A DNA stretch of 64,000 nucleotides from an uncultured Roseobacter sp. (GTDB lineage: Bacteria > Pseudomonadota > Alphaproteobacteria > Rhodobacterales > Rhodobacteraceae). This document shows, one piece after another, positions 8,273-16,479 of the stretch (the first letter of the stretch is position 1; every line of letters begins with the position of its first letter). The position numbers and the translations under genes were made by a program. The notes under the pieces were generated by a model. The model worked only from the letters and a program-made list of their open reading frames with translations, searched no databases and had not been told where the DNA came from. Where the stretch lies: NCBI RefSeq assembly GCF_947488185.1, contig NZ_CANKYM010000005.1, positions 1 through 64,000 on the forward strand. Reading direction: 5' to 3'.

Positions 8273-8734
8273 ATGAGCGTCCGCATAGACGACACAGACA
8301 GGAAAATCCTTGGCGAGCTGCAACGCGATGCCAGCCAGTCATTAGATGAAATCGCCGCCCAGGTGGGCTCTTCCAAGACACCGGTGTGGAACCGGATTCG
8401 AAAAATGCGGGATGCGGGTGTGATCGGTCAGCAGACGGTTGTTCTGGATGCGGATGCGTTGGGGTTCGAGGCATGTTTCTTTGTCCTGATCCGCACGTCC
8501 GAGCATGAAGCGGAGTGGCAGGCGGCGTTTCTGCAGGCCCTGCGCGACCGGCCCGAGGTGCAGGAGGCGCACCGGCTGGCGGGAGATATCGACTATATTC
8601 TTAAAGTGCGGGTGAAGAATGCGCGCGCCTATGATGCCTTTTACCAGGCGCTGATCTCGGAGGTGCGGGTGCATAATGTGACGGCGCTGCTGTCGATGGA
8701 AGAGATCAAATCGACTACGATGCTGCCGCTCTAG
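8273..8734 (+). CDS. Lrp/AsnC family transcriptional regulator
   Basis: A 153-residue regulator with an N-terminal winged HTH (residues about 5-60, LDEIAAQVGSSKTPVWNRIRKM as helices) and a C-terminal RAM-like effector domain (about 65-145). Such proteins assemble as octamers and often sense amino acids. The start has AAAGGCAGG directly before it. It is divergent from cysG, so a cysteine or sulfur response of the sulfite operon is plausible. The effector cannot be read from sequence. Confidence 0.85.
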   Translation: MSVRIDDTDRKILGELQRDASQSLDEIAAQVGSSKTPVWNRIRKMRDAGVIGQQTVVLDADALGFEACFFVLIRTSEHEAEWQAAFLQALRDRPEVQEAHRLAGDIDYILKVRVKNARAYDAFYQALISEVRVHNVTALLSMEEIKSTTMLPL

Positions 8735-8745
8735 GCGTGATCCAA

Positions 8746-8769
8746 CGGCGCGGCTGGCGCCGCATTTTT
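8746..8769 (+). terminator. Terminator after the Lrp-family gene
   Basis: Stem CGGCGC/GCGCCG (8746-8751 with 8757-8762), 5-nt loop, then CATTTTT. It lies 12 bp after the stop codon and ahead of the convergent P450 gene. Confidence 0.75.
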
Positions 8770-8807
8770 ATGAAGGGCGCTTGCTGCGGGTGTGAGCCTG
8801 TCGCGGC

Positions 8808-9989
8808 TCAGGCCGTCACCTGCAGATGGGTTAGCCCATGGAAGTGGTAGGTGTTTGAATAGGTGGGCGTTTCCGCCAGTTTCAAGTGTGGTGCATGGGC
8901 GAAGAGACGTTGCAGGCCCATCTGCAGTTCAAGCCGGGCCAGGGGCGCGCCGACGCAGAAATGCAGGCCGCCGCCAAAGGCTGCGTGCGGGGCGGGCTGT
9001 CGGAAGGGGTCGAACAGATCGGGGGTCTTGAAACGCGCAGGATCGCGCCCTGCGGCCCCCAGCATCAGCGCCACTTGCTTGCCCTTTTCGAGGAGATGCC
9101 CGCCGACTTCGATTTCTTCGTAGGCATAGCGCGTGAACATGTGCAGCGGCGGGTCAAAGCGCAGGGCTTCCTCGACCGTGGCGGCAATGGCATTCGGGGC
9201 GAGGGCGCTGGCGGGGGTTTCATTTTCCAAAAGGGCTTTGACTGCGTTGCCCAACGTATGGACCGTGGCCTCATGCCCGGCATTCAGCAGCAGGATACAG
9301 GTCCCGATCATTTCCGGGAGGGAGAGTTTTTCGCCATCTTCCTCGGCGGCGATCAGGTGAGTGATCAGATCGTCGCGCGGCTTGGCCCGGCGCTCTTCGA
9401 TATAGGTGGAGAGAAACGCCGAGAATTCGGCTGCGGCGTGATCCGCCGCCACTTCGGTCTGATGGGTGCGGCTGGCCTGATACATCGCCACCATCGTGTT
9501 CGACCATCGCAGGAGTTGATCCGACATCTCCTCCGGCACGCCCAGCAGGCGCGCAATGACCCGGACGGGCAGGGCGGTGCAAAAAGCCGGGATGAGATCG
9601 AAAGGCGTGTCCGGAAAGCCGTTCAGCAGATCGGTGCAAATCTCGTCGATATCGGGGGCCAGTGCCTTTACCCGCCGCGAGGTGAAGGCGCGCAGCACAA
9701 GCCCGCGCAGCCGTGTGTGCGTCGGCGGCTCCAGATCCAGCATCGAATGGCGTTCAACCGCGTCAAAGCGGTGCAGGTGGTCAGGCGCCGGCGTGCGCTG
9801 GTCCTCGGGCACGGCCCGCCCCAACCGGCGATCTCGCAGCAGCGCATGCACCGTTGCCGCGTCAAAGACGGCCATCATGCCGTAGTCTTCCCAATACTGC
9901 ACGGGATCTTCGGCCAGAACACGGGCATAGAGCGCGTAGGGGTCCTGCACGAAATCAGGCTCAAGCGGGGATTGAATCAGCACCTTCAT
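8808..9989 (-). CDS. Cytochrome P450
   Basis: Soluble bacterial P450 of 393 residues. The heme-ligand loop FGGGLHFCVG places the axial cysteine at about residue 345. The I-helix oxygen-activation motif AGHEAT and the K-helix ExxR (EEALR) are present. There is no membrane anchor. Start chosen at ATG 9989 (AAAGGG upstream) over the in-frame ATG at 10013. No ferredoxin or reductase is adjacent; the closest candidate is fpr about 5 kb away. The substrate is unknown; the family hydroxylates fatty acids, terpenes and similar compounds. It is divergent from dctB. Confidence 0.9.
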   Translation of the reverse strand: MKVLIQSPLEPDFVQDPYALYARVLAEDPVQYWEDYGMMAVFDAATVHALLRDRRLGRAVPEDQRTPAPDHLHRFDAVERHSMLDLEPPTHTRLRGLVLRAFTSRRVKALAPDIDEICTDLLNGFPDTPFDLIPAFCTALPVRVIARLLGVPEEMSDQLLRWSNTMVAMYQASRTHQTEVAADHAAAEFSAFLSTYIEERRAKPRDDLITHLIAAEEDGEKLSLPEMIGTCILLLNAGHEATVHTLGNAVKALLENETPASALAPNAIAATVEEALRFDPPLHMFTRYAYEEIEVGGHLLEKGKQVALMLGAAGRDPARFKTPDLFDPFRQPAPHAAFGGGLHFCVGAPLARLELQMGLQRLFAHAPHLKLAETPTYSNTYHFHGLTHLQVTA

Positions 9990-10048
9990 GACGCCCTTTA
10001 ATGCCCGCGCCACTGGTCAAGGCAAGGGGCTGTTTGTAAGCTTGGCCT

Positions 10049-11797
10049 ATGTCCAGGGCTTTTGTGCACCGTGCGGTGATTATCTGTGTGTTTTTGAGCG
10101 CGGTGGCGGCGGCTTCTGCGGGTGTGTGGCGCTATGCGTATCTGCAGGCGCTGGACCAGCTGGCGCGGCAGGGCGAGAGCGATCTGGCGCTGGCCAGTGA
10201 CCGGCTCCAGGGGCAATTGCAGCGGTTCCGCGAGTTGGCGGTGTTCCTGGCGGATCATCCCCTGAGCGAAGCGCTTGCGGGCGGTCTGGGGGTGGAAGAA
10301 TCCCGTGCCTTGTTTCTGGATGTGGCGGACAAGACCGATGCGCTGGACGTGATGTTTGTCGATGGCGCGGGGCGGGTACAGGCAGCGGCACGCGGCCCCG
10401 CCGGGAGTGACCTGGGCGCGACGGGCTATGTTCAGCGGGCGCTGCAGGGCGCGCTGGGGTGGGGGCATGGGGTGGCCAAACCCCTGGACGGGCGCGCATT
10501 TTATTATGCGTCCCCGTCATTTGGCCCGGATGGCAAGGTGCAGGGCGCAATCGTGGTCGCCGCCGGTATGGATGGGATCGAAGACGCCTGGCGCGGTGGG
10601 CTGCGCGCGGTGTTCTTCACGGATGTCTACGGTCAGGTCTTTATAACCAACCGCTCCGAGCTGGTGCTCTGGCAGCGCGCGGCGGGCGGGCCGGGGTTGG
10701 CGCCACCTGACGGCACCGCCCCGCCGTTTGACAGCTACGAGACCGGCGGGCATGAAATCTGGCGGTTGGGCTGGGGGCCTTATCTGCCGCAGAATGCGCT
10801 GCATCTGGTGAAGCATCTGCCGGTGATCGGCCTGACGGGTGAGGTGCTGATCGACGTGGCGCCCGCGCGGCAATTGGCCAAGCTGCAGGCGACCGTGGTG
10901 GCCGCACTTTGTCTGGCGTTCGGGGCGCTTCTGTTTCTGGCGACGGAGAGGCGCCGGACGCTGGCGCGGGCCAATGCACAGCTGGAAGACCGGGTGGCGC
11001 GGCGCACCTCGGCGCTGTCGGAAATCAACACGGCCCTGCGGCTGGAGGTGTCCGAGCGCAAGGAGGCGGAGACGGCACTGGCCCGCGCCCAGGCCGATCT
11101 GGTGCAGGCCAGCAAGCTCAGCGCGCTTGGCAAGATGAGCGCGGGCATCAGCCACGAGCTGAACCAGCCGCTGATGGCCATCCGCTCCTTTGCAGAAAAC
11201 GCCGGGCTGTTTCTGGAGCGCGGCAAACCGGAGCGTGCGCAGGAAAACCTCGGGCGGATTTCCGACATGGCCCGTCGCATGGGGCGCATCATCAAGAACC
11301 TGCGCGCCTTTTCCACCCAACAGACAGAACCGATGACGCGGGTGGACCTGATTGCCGTGCTGGATGCGGCGGTGGAGATGGTGAGCGGCAGGGCAGAGGC
11401 CATGGGGGTTGCGATCGATTACGCGCCGGGCTCAGCACCAATCTGGGTCAAGGGCGGCGAGGTGCGCCTCGGGCAGGTCTTCGTGAACCTGATGACCAAC
11501 GCGCTGGATGCGATGACCGAGAGTGAGAAGCGCAGGTTGGGGGTTTCAATCATCCAAGGCGCGCCCATGCGCATAGAGATACGCGACAGCGGCCCGGGCG
11601 TTGAGGCCCCTGAAAAGGTCTTTGATCCCTTTTATTCGACCAAGGAAGTCGGTGCCTCGGAAGGCATGGGGTTGGGCCTGTCGATCTCTTACGGGATCAT
11701 GCAGAGTTTCGGCGGAGAGATCAGAGTGCGCAATACTGAGCAAGGTGCCGTCTTCAGCGTCGAGCTGCAGCCCTGGACAGAGCAGGTGGCCGCATGA
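10049..11797 (+). CDS. dctB: C4-dicarboxylate sensor histidine kinase, DctB type
   Basis: Inner-membrane kinase that senses C4-dicarboxylates in the periplasm and phosphorylates DctD. In 582 residues: TM1 about 8-25, a periplasmic PAS-like (Cache) sensor about 30-275, TM2 about 278-297, a coiled-coil linker 300-360, an H-box with H369 (GISHELNQPL), an N-box (NLMTNAL), and G-boxes (DSGPGVE, GMGLGLS). The layout and the NQPL H-box match DctB kinases. It overlaps dctD by 4 nt (ATGA), and the transporter genes it would control follow directly. Confidence 0.88.
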   Translation: MSRAFVHRAVIICVFLSAVAAASAGVWRYAYLQALDQLARQGESDLALASDRLQGQLQRFRELAVFLADHPLSEALAGGLGVEESRALFLDVADKTDALDVMFVDGAGRVQAAARGPAGSDLGATGYVQRALQGALGWGHGVAKPLDGRAFYYASPSFGPDGKVQGAIVVAAGMDGIEDAWRGGLRAVFFTDVYGQVFITNRSELVLWQRAAGGPGLAPPDGTAPPFDSYETGGHEIWRLGWGPYLPQNALHLVKHLPVIGLTGEVLIDVAPARQLAKLQATVVAALCLAFGALLFLATERRRTLARANAQLEDRVARRTSALSEINTALRLEVSERKEAETALARAQADLVQASKLSALGKMSAGISHELNQPLMAIRSFAENAGLFLERGKPERAQENLGRISDMARRMGRIIKNLRAFSTQQTEPMTRVDLIAVLDAAVEMVSGRAEAMGVAIDYAPGSAPIWVKGGEVRLGQVFVNLMTNALDAMTESEKRRLGVSIIQGAPMRIEIRDSGPGVEAPEKVFDPFYSTKEVGASEGMGLGLSISYGIMQSFGGEIRVRNTEQGAVFSVELQPWTEQVAA

Positions 11798-13026
11798 GTC
11801 GGCGCGTCTTGCTGGTCGATGACGATGCCGCCGTGCGGGATGCGCTGGCCCAGACGCTGGAACTGGCCGATCTGTACCCGGTGACCGCGAGTTCCTTTGT
11901 TGCGGCAAAGGACCTGATCACGCCGGAATTCGATGGCGTCATCCTGTCGGATCTGCGTATGCCGGGGCGCGACGGCTTTCACCTGCTGGCCTACGCGCGG
12001 GCGCAGGATGCGGATTTGCCGGTGATCCTGCTGACCGGGGAGGGCGATATTCCCACGGCGATGAAGGCGGTCGGGCAGGGGGCTTTCGACTTTCTGGAAA
12101 AACCCTGCGCGCCCACTGATCTGCTGGCGGTGTTGGAACGCGCGTTGAAGACGCGAGGCCTTGTGCTGGACAACCGCCGCCTGCGCGCCCTGATCGCCAC
12201 GGGGGACCCGGCGGCGCGCATGCTGTTTGGCACCTCGCATCTGGCCGATGGGCTGCGCAAGCGTGTGCGGCGCGTGGCGGTCGCCGAGACCGAGGTGCTG
12301 GTAACCGGCGCGCCCGGTACCGGGATTTCCAAGGTGGCGGAGGTGATCCACCTCTGTTCGGCCCGCTCCAAGGCGCCTTTCGTGAAGCGGGCCGCTGCGG
12401 GGTTGGACGCGAACCTGCTGACCGAGGCGCTTGAGAAGGCGCGCACCGGCAGCCTTTTCATTGACGAAATTACCCAGATGCCCGCGCAGGCGCAGCTGAC
12501 CCTGCTCGAAGCGCTGGAGACTGGCCCGCAGACACGGATCATTGCCGGATCGAACCGCGATCTGGCCGCCAGCGTCGCGGCAGGGCAGTTGAATTCCGAA
12601 CTCTATTACCGGCTGGAGGTCACGCCGGTGCGCATCCCGTCCCTCTCCGAGCGGCCCGAGGATATTCCGGTCCTGTTCCAGCACTATGTGGCGCAGGCCA
12701 GTGAGCAGGCGGGCCTGAACGCGCCGGAGATTACGCCACAGGTGGTGGCAAACCTCATGGCCCAGGACTGGCCCGGCAACGCCCGGGCGCTGATGTCGGA
12801 AGCGATGCGGTTTGCGCTGGGGTTGAGTGAAGAGGCCCGCAGCGACGCTTCCCTCGGGCTGTCCGAACAGATGGCACAGGTGGAACAGAGCCTGCTGGAA
12901 CAGGCCCTGCGTCGGGCCGAAGGGCGCGCGGTTCTGGCGGCGGAAGCGCTGAAACTGCCGCGCAAGACCTTCTATGACAAGCTTACGCGCTATGGGATTC
13001 GGACGGAGGATTACCGCGTCCCTTAG
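11794..13026 (+). CDS. dctD: DctD-type response regulator with degenerate AAA+ domain
   Basis: 410 residues: receiver domain 1-120 (D9-D10-D11, phospho-acceptor D53, T81, K103), AAA+ region about 140-330, and Fis-type HTH 365-405. In a normal sigma-54 activator Walker A reads GESGTGK[ST]; here it is GAPGTGIS (172-179), with isoleucine in place of the catalytic lysine. The GAFTGA loop that contacts sigma-54, expected around 200-218, is absent. Walker B (LFIDEI, 221-226) remains. ATP-driven sigma-54 activation therefore looks impossible, and a sigma-70 mode like that of Rhodobacter capsulatus NtrC is the likely alternative (inference). Partner of DctB. Confidence 0.85.
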   Translation: MSRRVLLVDDDAAVRDALAQTLELADLYPVTASSFVAAKDLITPEFDGVILSDLRMPGRDGFHLLAYARAQDADLPVILLTGEGDIPTAMKAVGQGAFDFLEKPCAPTDLLAVLERALKTRGLVLDNRRLRALIATGDPAARMLFGTSHLADGLRKRVRRVAVAETEVLVTGAPGTGISKVAEVIHLCSARSKAPFVKRAAAGLDANLLTEALEKARTGSLFIDEITQMPAQAQLTLLEALETGPQTRIIAGSNRDLAASVAAGQLNSELYYRLEVTPVRIPSLSERPEDIPVLFQHYVAQASEQAGLNAPEITPQVVANLMAQDWPGNARALMSEAMRFALGLSEEARSDASLGLSEQMAQVEQSLLEQALRRAEGRAVLAAEALKLPRKTFYDKLTRYGIRTEDYRVP

Positions 13027-13076
13027 TGTGCGGAATTTCGCACAAACTGTATTACTCTTGTGCGGCTTGCCGCACT
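13027..13076. promoter_or_regulatory. Two tandem palindromic operators upstream of dctP
   Basis: Two 18-bp palindromes of the form TGTGCGG-N4-YCGCAC: 13027-13044 (TGTGCGGAATTTCGCACA) and 13059-13076 (TGTGCGGCTTGCCGCACT). Centres are exactly 32 bp apart, three helical turns, so bound dimers would face the same side. The first begins right after the dctD stop codon. The form resembles DctD sites described in rhizobia. I found no GG-N10-GC sigma-54 promoter between here and dctP. Confidence 0.7.
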
Positions 13077-13277
13077 CGGACCTTTGGTGGCTTCTTGAAA
13101 TCGACATGAGCTATCAACAACAACACTCTGAAATAAAGTAATAAACAGGCAGATTTTGCGCCCTTCCGTATAGTGCTTGCTCTTAGGCGCCCGAACCGGT
13201 TTGATATTCACCAGCGCATCGTTCTGCGGTGCCCGATCCAAGGAAGAAAAATCAAAACGTTTCTGGGAGGAAACCAC

Positions 13278-14279
13278 ATGAGAATAGTAACCGCTGCCCT
13301 GACGGCGCTGACCCTGTCGGTGAGCGCCTCTGCTGTCGCTGCTGCCTGTGATGACGGCGAGATCGTCATCAAGTTCAGCCACGTGACCAATACCGACCGT
13401 CACCCCAAAGGCATTGCCGCATCCCTGCTGCAGGAACGGGTGAATGAGGAAATGAACGGCAAGGCCTGTATGGAGGTCTTCCCGAACTCCACGCTCTACA
13501 ACGATGACCAGGTGCTGGAGGCGCTGCTGCAGGGCGATGTGCAGATGGCCGCGCCGTCGCTGTCCAAGTTCGAGCAGTTCACCAAGGTGTTCCGCATCTT
13601 CGACCTGCCGTTCATGTTCAAGAACATTGATGCGGTTGACGCGTTCCAGAACTCCGACACCGGTCAGGCGATGAAGGAATCGATGACCCGCCGCGGTCTG
13701 ATCGGCCTTGCGTTCTGGCATAACGGCATGAAGCAGATGTCGGCAAACGTGCCGCTCAACAGCCCGACCGACGCCAATGGCCTGAAGTTCCGCGTGCAGA
13801 ATTCCGACGTGCTCAAGGCGCAGATGGCGGCCCTTGGCGGCTCGCCCCAGCCGATGGCCTTCTCGGAAGTCTACGGCGCGCTGCAGACCGGTGTTGTCGA
13901 CGGGCAGGAGAACACATGGTCGAATATCTACGGCCAGAAGTTCTTTGAAGTGCAGGACGGTATCACCGAAACCAACCACGGCATCATCGACTATATGGTC
14001 GTGACCTCCACCGATTGGTGGGACAGTCTGGATGCGGATGTGCGGGACCAGCTGGCGACCATCGTGACCGAGGTGACCGAAGTCCGTAACGCTGAATCCA
14101 CCGCCGTGAACGCTCAGGCCAAAGCGGCGATCATCGAGGCCGGCGGCGTGGTGCGCGAGCTGGACGCGGCCGCCCGCGAAGAATGGGTCGCCACGATGAA
14201 GCCCGTCTGGGACCAGTTCAAGGATGACGTCGGTCAGGAAAACATCGACGCGGCACAGTCCATCAACGCCGGTTTCTGA
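13278..14279 (+). CDS. dctP: TRAP C4-dicarboxylate-binding periplasmic protein
   Basis: Extracytoplasmic receptor of a TRAP uptake system; it captures malate, succinate or fumarate and hands it to DctQM. The 333-residue product begins with a Sec signal peptide (residues 1-22, cleavage near AVAAA). The DctP landmarks are seen: VFPNSTLY, SEVYGALQTGVVDGQENTWSNIY, and the substrate arginine in LKFRVQ. The ATG at 13278 has a strong GGGAGG; the open frame to 13173 is just upstream leader. Expression is probably under the tandem palindromes, and it is followed by a strong hairpin before dctQ. Confidence 0.92.
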   Translation: MRIVTAALTALTLSVSASAVAAACDDGEIVIKFSHVTNTDRHPKGIAASLLQERVNEEMNGKACMEVFPNSTLYNDDQVLEALLQGDVQMAAPSLSKFEQFTKVFRIFDLPFMFKNIDAVDAFQNSDTGQAMKESMTRRGLIGLAFWHNGMKQMSANVPLNSPTDANGLKFRVQNSDVLKAQMAALGGSPQPMAFSEVYGALQTGVVDGQENTWSNIYGQKFFEVQDGITETNHGIIDYMVVTSTDWWDSLDADVRDQLATIVTEVTEVRNAESTAVNAQAKAAIIEAGGVVRELDAAAREEWVATMKPVWDQFKDDVGQENIDAAQSINAGF

Positions 14280-14294
14280 ACGTGACATGACAGA

Positions 14295-14331
14295 CCGCCC
14301 GGCCCCCGATGGTGGGGGCCGGGCGGCTTTT
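14295..14331 (+). terminator. Intra-operon terminator/attenuating hairpin between dctP and dctQ
   Basis: Perfect 13-bp GC-rich stem (14295-14307 with 14314-14326), 6-nt loop, then CTTTTT. It should end much of the dctP transcript and let a fraction through to dctQM, giving more binding protein than permease. Confidence 0.85.
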
Positions 14332-14349
14332 TAAAGGGGGGAGGGACGC

Positions 14350-15030
14350 ATGGCGCATTCCTATGAGGCACAGACAACACTGGGCCGGATCGTGAATGAA
14401 ATCGAGGAGACCGCGATTGCGCTGATCCTCGGGCTGATGACCATCCTGACCTTCATAAATGTGGTGCTCCGGTATGGGTTCAACACGGGCATCATCTGGG
14501 GGCTGGAGGCGGTGACCTTCCTCTTTGCCTGGCTGGTGCTTTTCGGGGTGAGCTATGCGGTCAAGGTCACCGCGCATCTGGGCGTTGATGCGCTGATCAA
14601 CCTCTTTTCCCCATCTGTCAGGCGTACGCTGTCCCTGATCGCCGCCGCCGTCTGCATCAGCTACGCCTTCCTCGTGTTCAAAGGGGCATGGGACTACTGG
14701 GCACCTTTTGCCGGGTTCGATGCCACCTCCGGGCGCTGGTTCCCGACGGGCTTTGAAAACAGCCGGGATCAGGCGTGGTACGAGGTCGTCGACATGCCGA
14801 TGCCGGAGTGGTTGCGCTGGATCGAGCCGATTTTCAACCAAGGTGAGGAATACGAGAAAATCCCGCGCTTCATCCCTTATGCAATGCTGCCCTTTGGCAT
14901 GGCGCTGCTGCTTTTTCGCTTCGTTCAGGCCACGGTTCGCCTGATGCGGGGCACCCAGACCAGCCTGATCGTCAGCCACGAAGCCGAAGACGCCATCGAA
15001 GACGTCAAGCACCTGAACGCGGAGCGCTAA
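14350..15030 (+). CDS. dctQ: TRAP transporter small permease
   Basis: Four-TM small membrane subunit that, with DctM, forms the sodium-driven permease. Hydrophobic segments lie at about residues 20-42, 50-72, 92-112 and 175-195 of 226; the loop between TM3 and TM4 is longer than usual (about 60 residues, with Trp-rich stretches). Starts 70 bp after dctP, just beyond the hairpin, with GGGGGAGGGA upstream. The last codons run to within 3 bp of dctM. Confidence 0.88.
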   Translation: MAHSYEAQTTLGRIVNEIEETAIALILGLMTILTFINVVLRYGFNTGIIWGLEAVTFLFAWLVLFGVSYAVKVTAHLGVDALINLFSPSVRRTLSLIAAAVCISYAFLVFKGAWDYWAPFAGFDATSGRWFPTGFENSRDQAWYEVVDMPMPEWLRWIEPIFNQGEEYEKIPRFIPYAMLPFGMALLLFRFVQATVRLMRGTQTSLIVSHEAEDAIEDVKHLNAER

Positions 15031-15033
15031 ACC

Positions 15034-16413
15034 ATGGAAGTTGCAATTCTTTTCACCATGGTGGTGGGCCTGATGCTGATCGGTGTGCCGATTGCCGTGA
15101 GCCTTGGCATGTCCTCCATCGTCTTTCTGCTGGCGCTCAGCGACACCTCGCTGGCCTCGATTGCGCAGACCTTGTTCCAGGCGATGGCGGGGCACTACAC
15201 CCTGCTGGCCATTCCGTTCTTCATTCTTGCGTCGTCCTTCATGTCGACGGGCGGTGTGGCACGGCGGATCATCCGCTTTTCCATCGCCCTCGTGGGGCAT
15301 TTCCCGGGCGGGCTGGCGATTGCCGGCGTCTTTGCCTGTATGCTCTTTGCGGCGCTCTCCGGGTCGTCGCCGGCCACGGTTGTGGCCATCGGCTCCATCG
15401 TGATCGCGGGCATGCGGCAGGTCGGCTACACCAAGGATTTCGCGGCGGGGGTCATCGCCAATGCGGGGACGCTCGGCATCCTGATCCCGCCTTCGATTGT
15501 TATGGTTGTCTACGCCTCGGCAACGGATGTTTCCGTCGGGCGGATGTTTCTGGCCGGTGTGATCCCGGGCCTGATGGCGGGCACCATGCTGATGGTGACC
15601 ATTTACATCATCGCCAAGTTGCGCGACCTGCCGAAAGGCGAATGGCGCGGCTGGGGCGAGGTCATCGACAGCGGGTTGGAAGCGGGCTGGGGACTGTTCC
15701 TGATCGTGATCATCCTGGGCGGCATCTATGGCGGTATTTTCACGCCGACAGAGGCGGCAGCGGTGGCGGCGGTCTACGCGTTCTTCATTGCCAGTTTCGT
15801 GTACCGGGATATGGGGCCGCTACATGTCGACGGCGAGGACACGCGTAACCTGACGCTATTGCAGAAGCCGCTGGCGCTGGTCACCGCCTTTATCCACCGC
15901 GATACCAAGAACACGCTTTTTGAAGCGGGCAAGCTGACCGTCACGCTGATGTTCATCATCGCCAATGCACTGATCCTGAAACACGTGCTGACGGATGAAC
16001 AGATCCCGCAGCAGATCGCCAGTGCCATGCTGGACGCGGGCTTTGGGCCGGTGGTGTTCCTGGTGATCGTGAATGTGATCCTGCTGATCGGCGGGCAGTT
16101 CATGGAACCGTCGGGTCTGTTGGTGATCGTGGCGCCGCTGGTCTTTCCGATTGCCATCGAGTTGGGGATCGACCCCATTCACCTCGGGATTATCATGGTG
16201 GTGAACATGGAGATCGGGATGATCACGCCGCCGGTGGGTCTGAACCTCTTTGTCACCTCCGGCGTGGCCAACATGCCGATGTGGGCCGTGGTCAAGGCGG
16301 CGCTGCCCTTCACGGCGGTGCTCTTTGTGTTCCTGATCATGGTGACCTATATTCCGATCATCAGTACGTGGTTGCCGACGCTGGTGATGGGACCGGAGAT
16401 CATCATTCAATAG
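15034..16413 (+). CDS. dctM: TRAP transporter large permease
   Basis: Large (459-residue) polytopic subunit that carries the substrate path of the C4-dicarboxylate TRAP system. About 12 hydrophobic segments; family motifs GSSPATV (residue about 110), GTLGILIPPSI, EAAAVAAVYA and MITPPVGLNLFV are present. An extra hydrophilic loop of about 60 residues separates the two halves (around 265-300). Follows dctQ by 3 bp, so co-translated. Ends the dct operon; a short repeat-type element with hairpins follows. Confidence 0.92.
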   Translation: MEVAILFTMVVGLMLIGVPIAVSLGMSSIVFLLALSDTSLASIAQTLFQAMAGHYTLLAIPFFILASSFMSTGGVARRIIRFSIALVGHFPGGLAIAGVFACMLFAALSGSSPATVVAIGSIVIAGMRQVGYTKDFAAGVIANAGTLGILIPPSIVMVVYASATDVSVGRMFLAGVIPGLMAGTMLMVTIYIIAKLRDLPKGEWRGWGEVIDSGLEAGWGLFLIVIILGGIYGGIFTPTEAAAVAAVYAFFIASFVYRDMGPLHVDGEDTRNLTLLQKPLALVTAFIHRDTKNTLFEAGKLTVTLMFIIANALILKHVLTDEQIPQQIASAMLDAGFGPVVFLVIVNVILLIGGQFMEPSGLLVIVAPLVFPIAIELGIDPIHLGIIMVVNMEIGMITPPVGLNLFVTSGVANMPMWAVVKAALPFTAVLFVFLIMVTYIPIISTWLPTLVMGPEIIIQ

Positions 16414-16419
16414 GCGGGT

Positions 16420-16479
16420 GGGGGCGCTGCCCCCGCGCTGCGCGCTCCCCCGGGATATTTGATGCCTGCAAAAGGCATC
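16420..16479. repeat. Small intergenic repeat element (hairpin plus GGGATATTTG core)
   Basis: GGGGGC-gct-GCCCCC hairpin (16420-16434), then CCCGGGATATTTG (16449-16461) and a second 7-bp hairpin (16461-16467 with 16473-16479) that includes the tpiA stop codon. The same parts recur at 25167-25244. Located between convergent dctM and tpiA, where it may act as a terminator, though there is no T-run. Confidence 0.55.

Noticed and set aside
13140..13160. Possible sigma-54 promoter near AGGCAGATTTTGCG
   Set aside because: GG and GC are separated by 8 nt, not the required 10.
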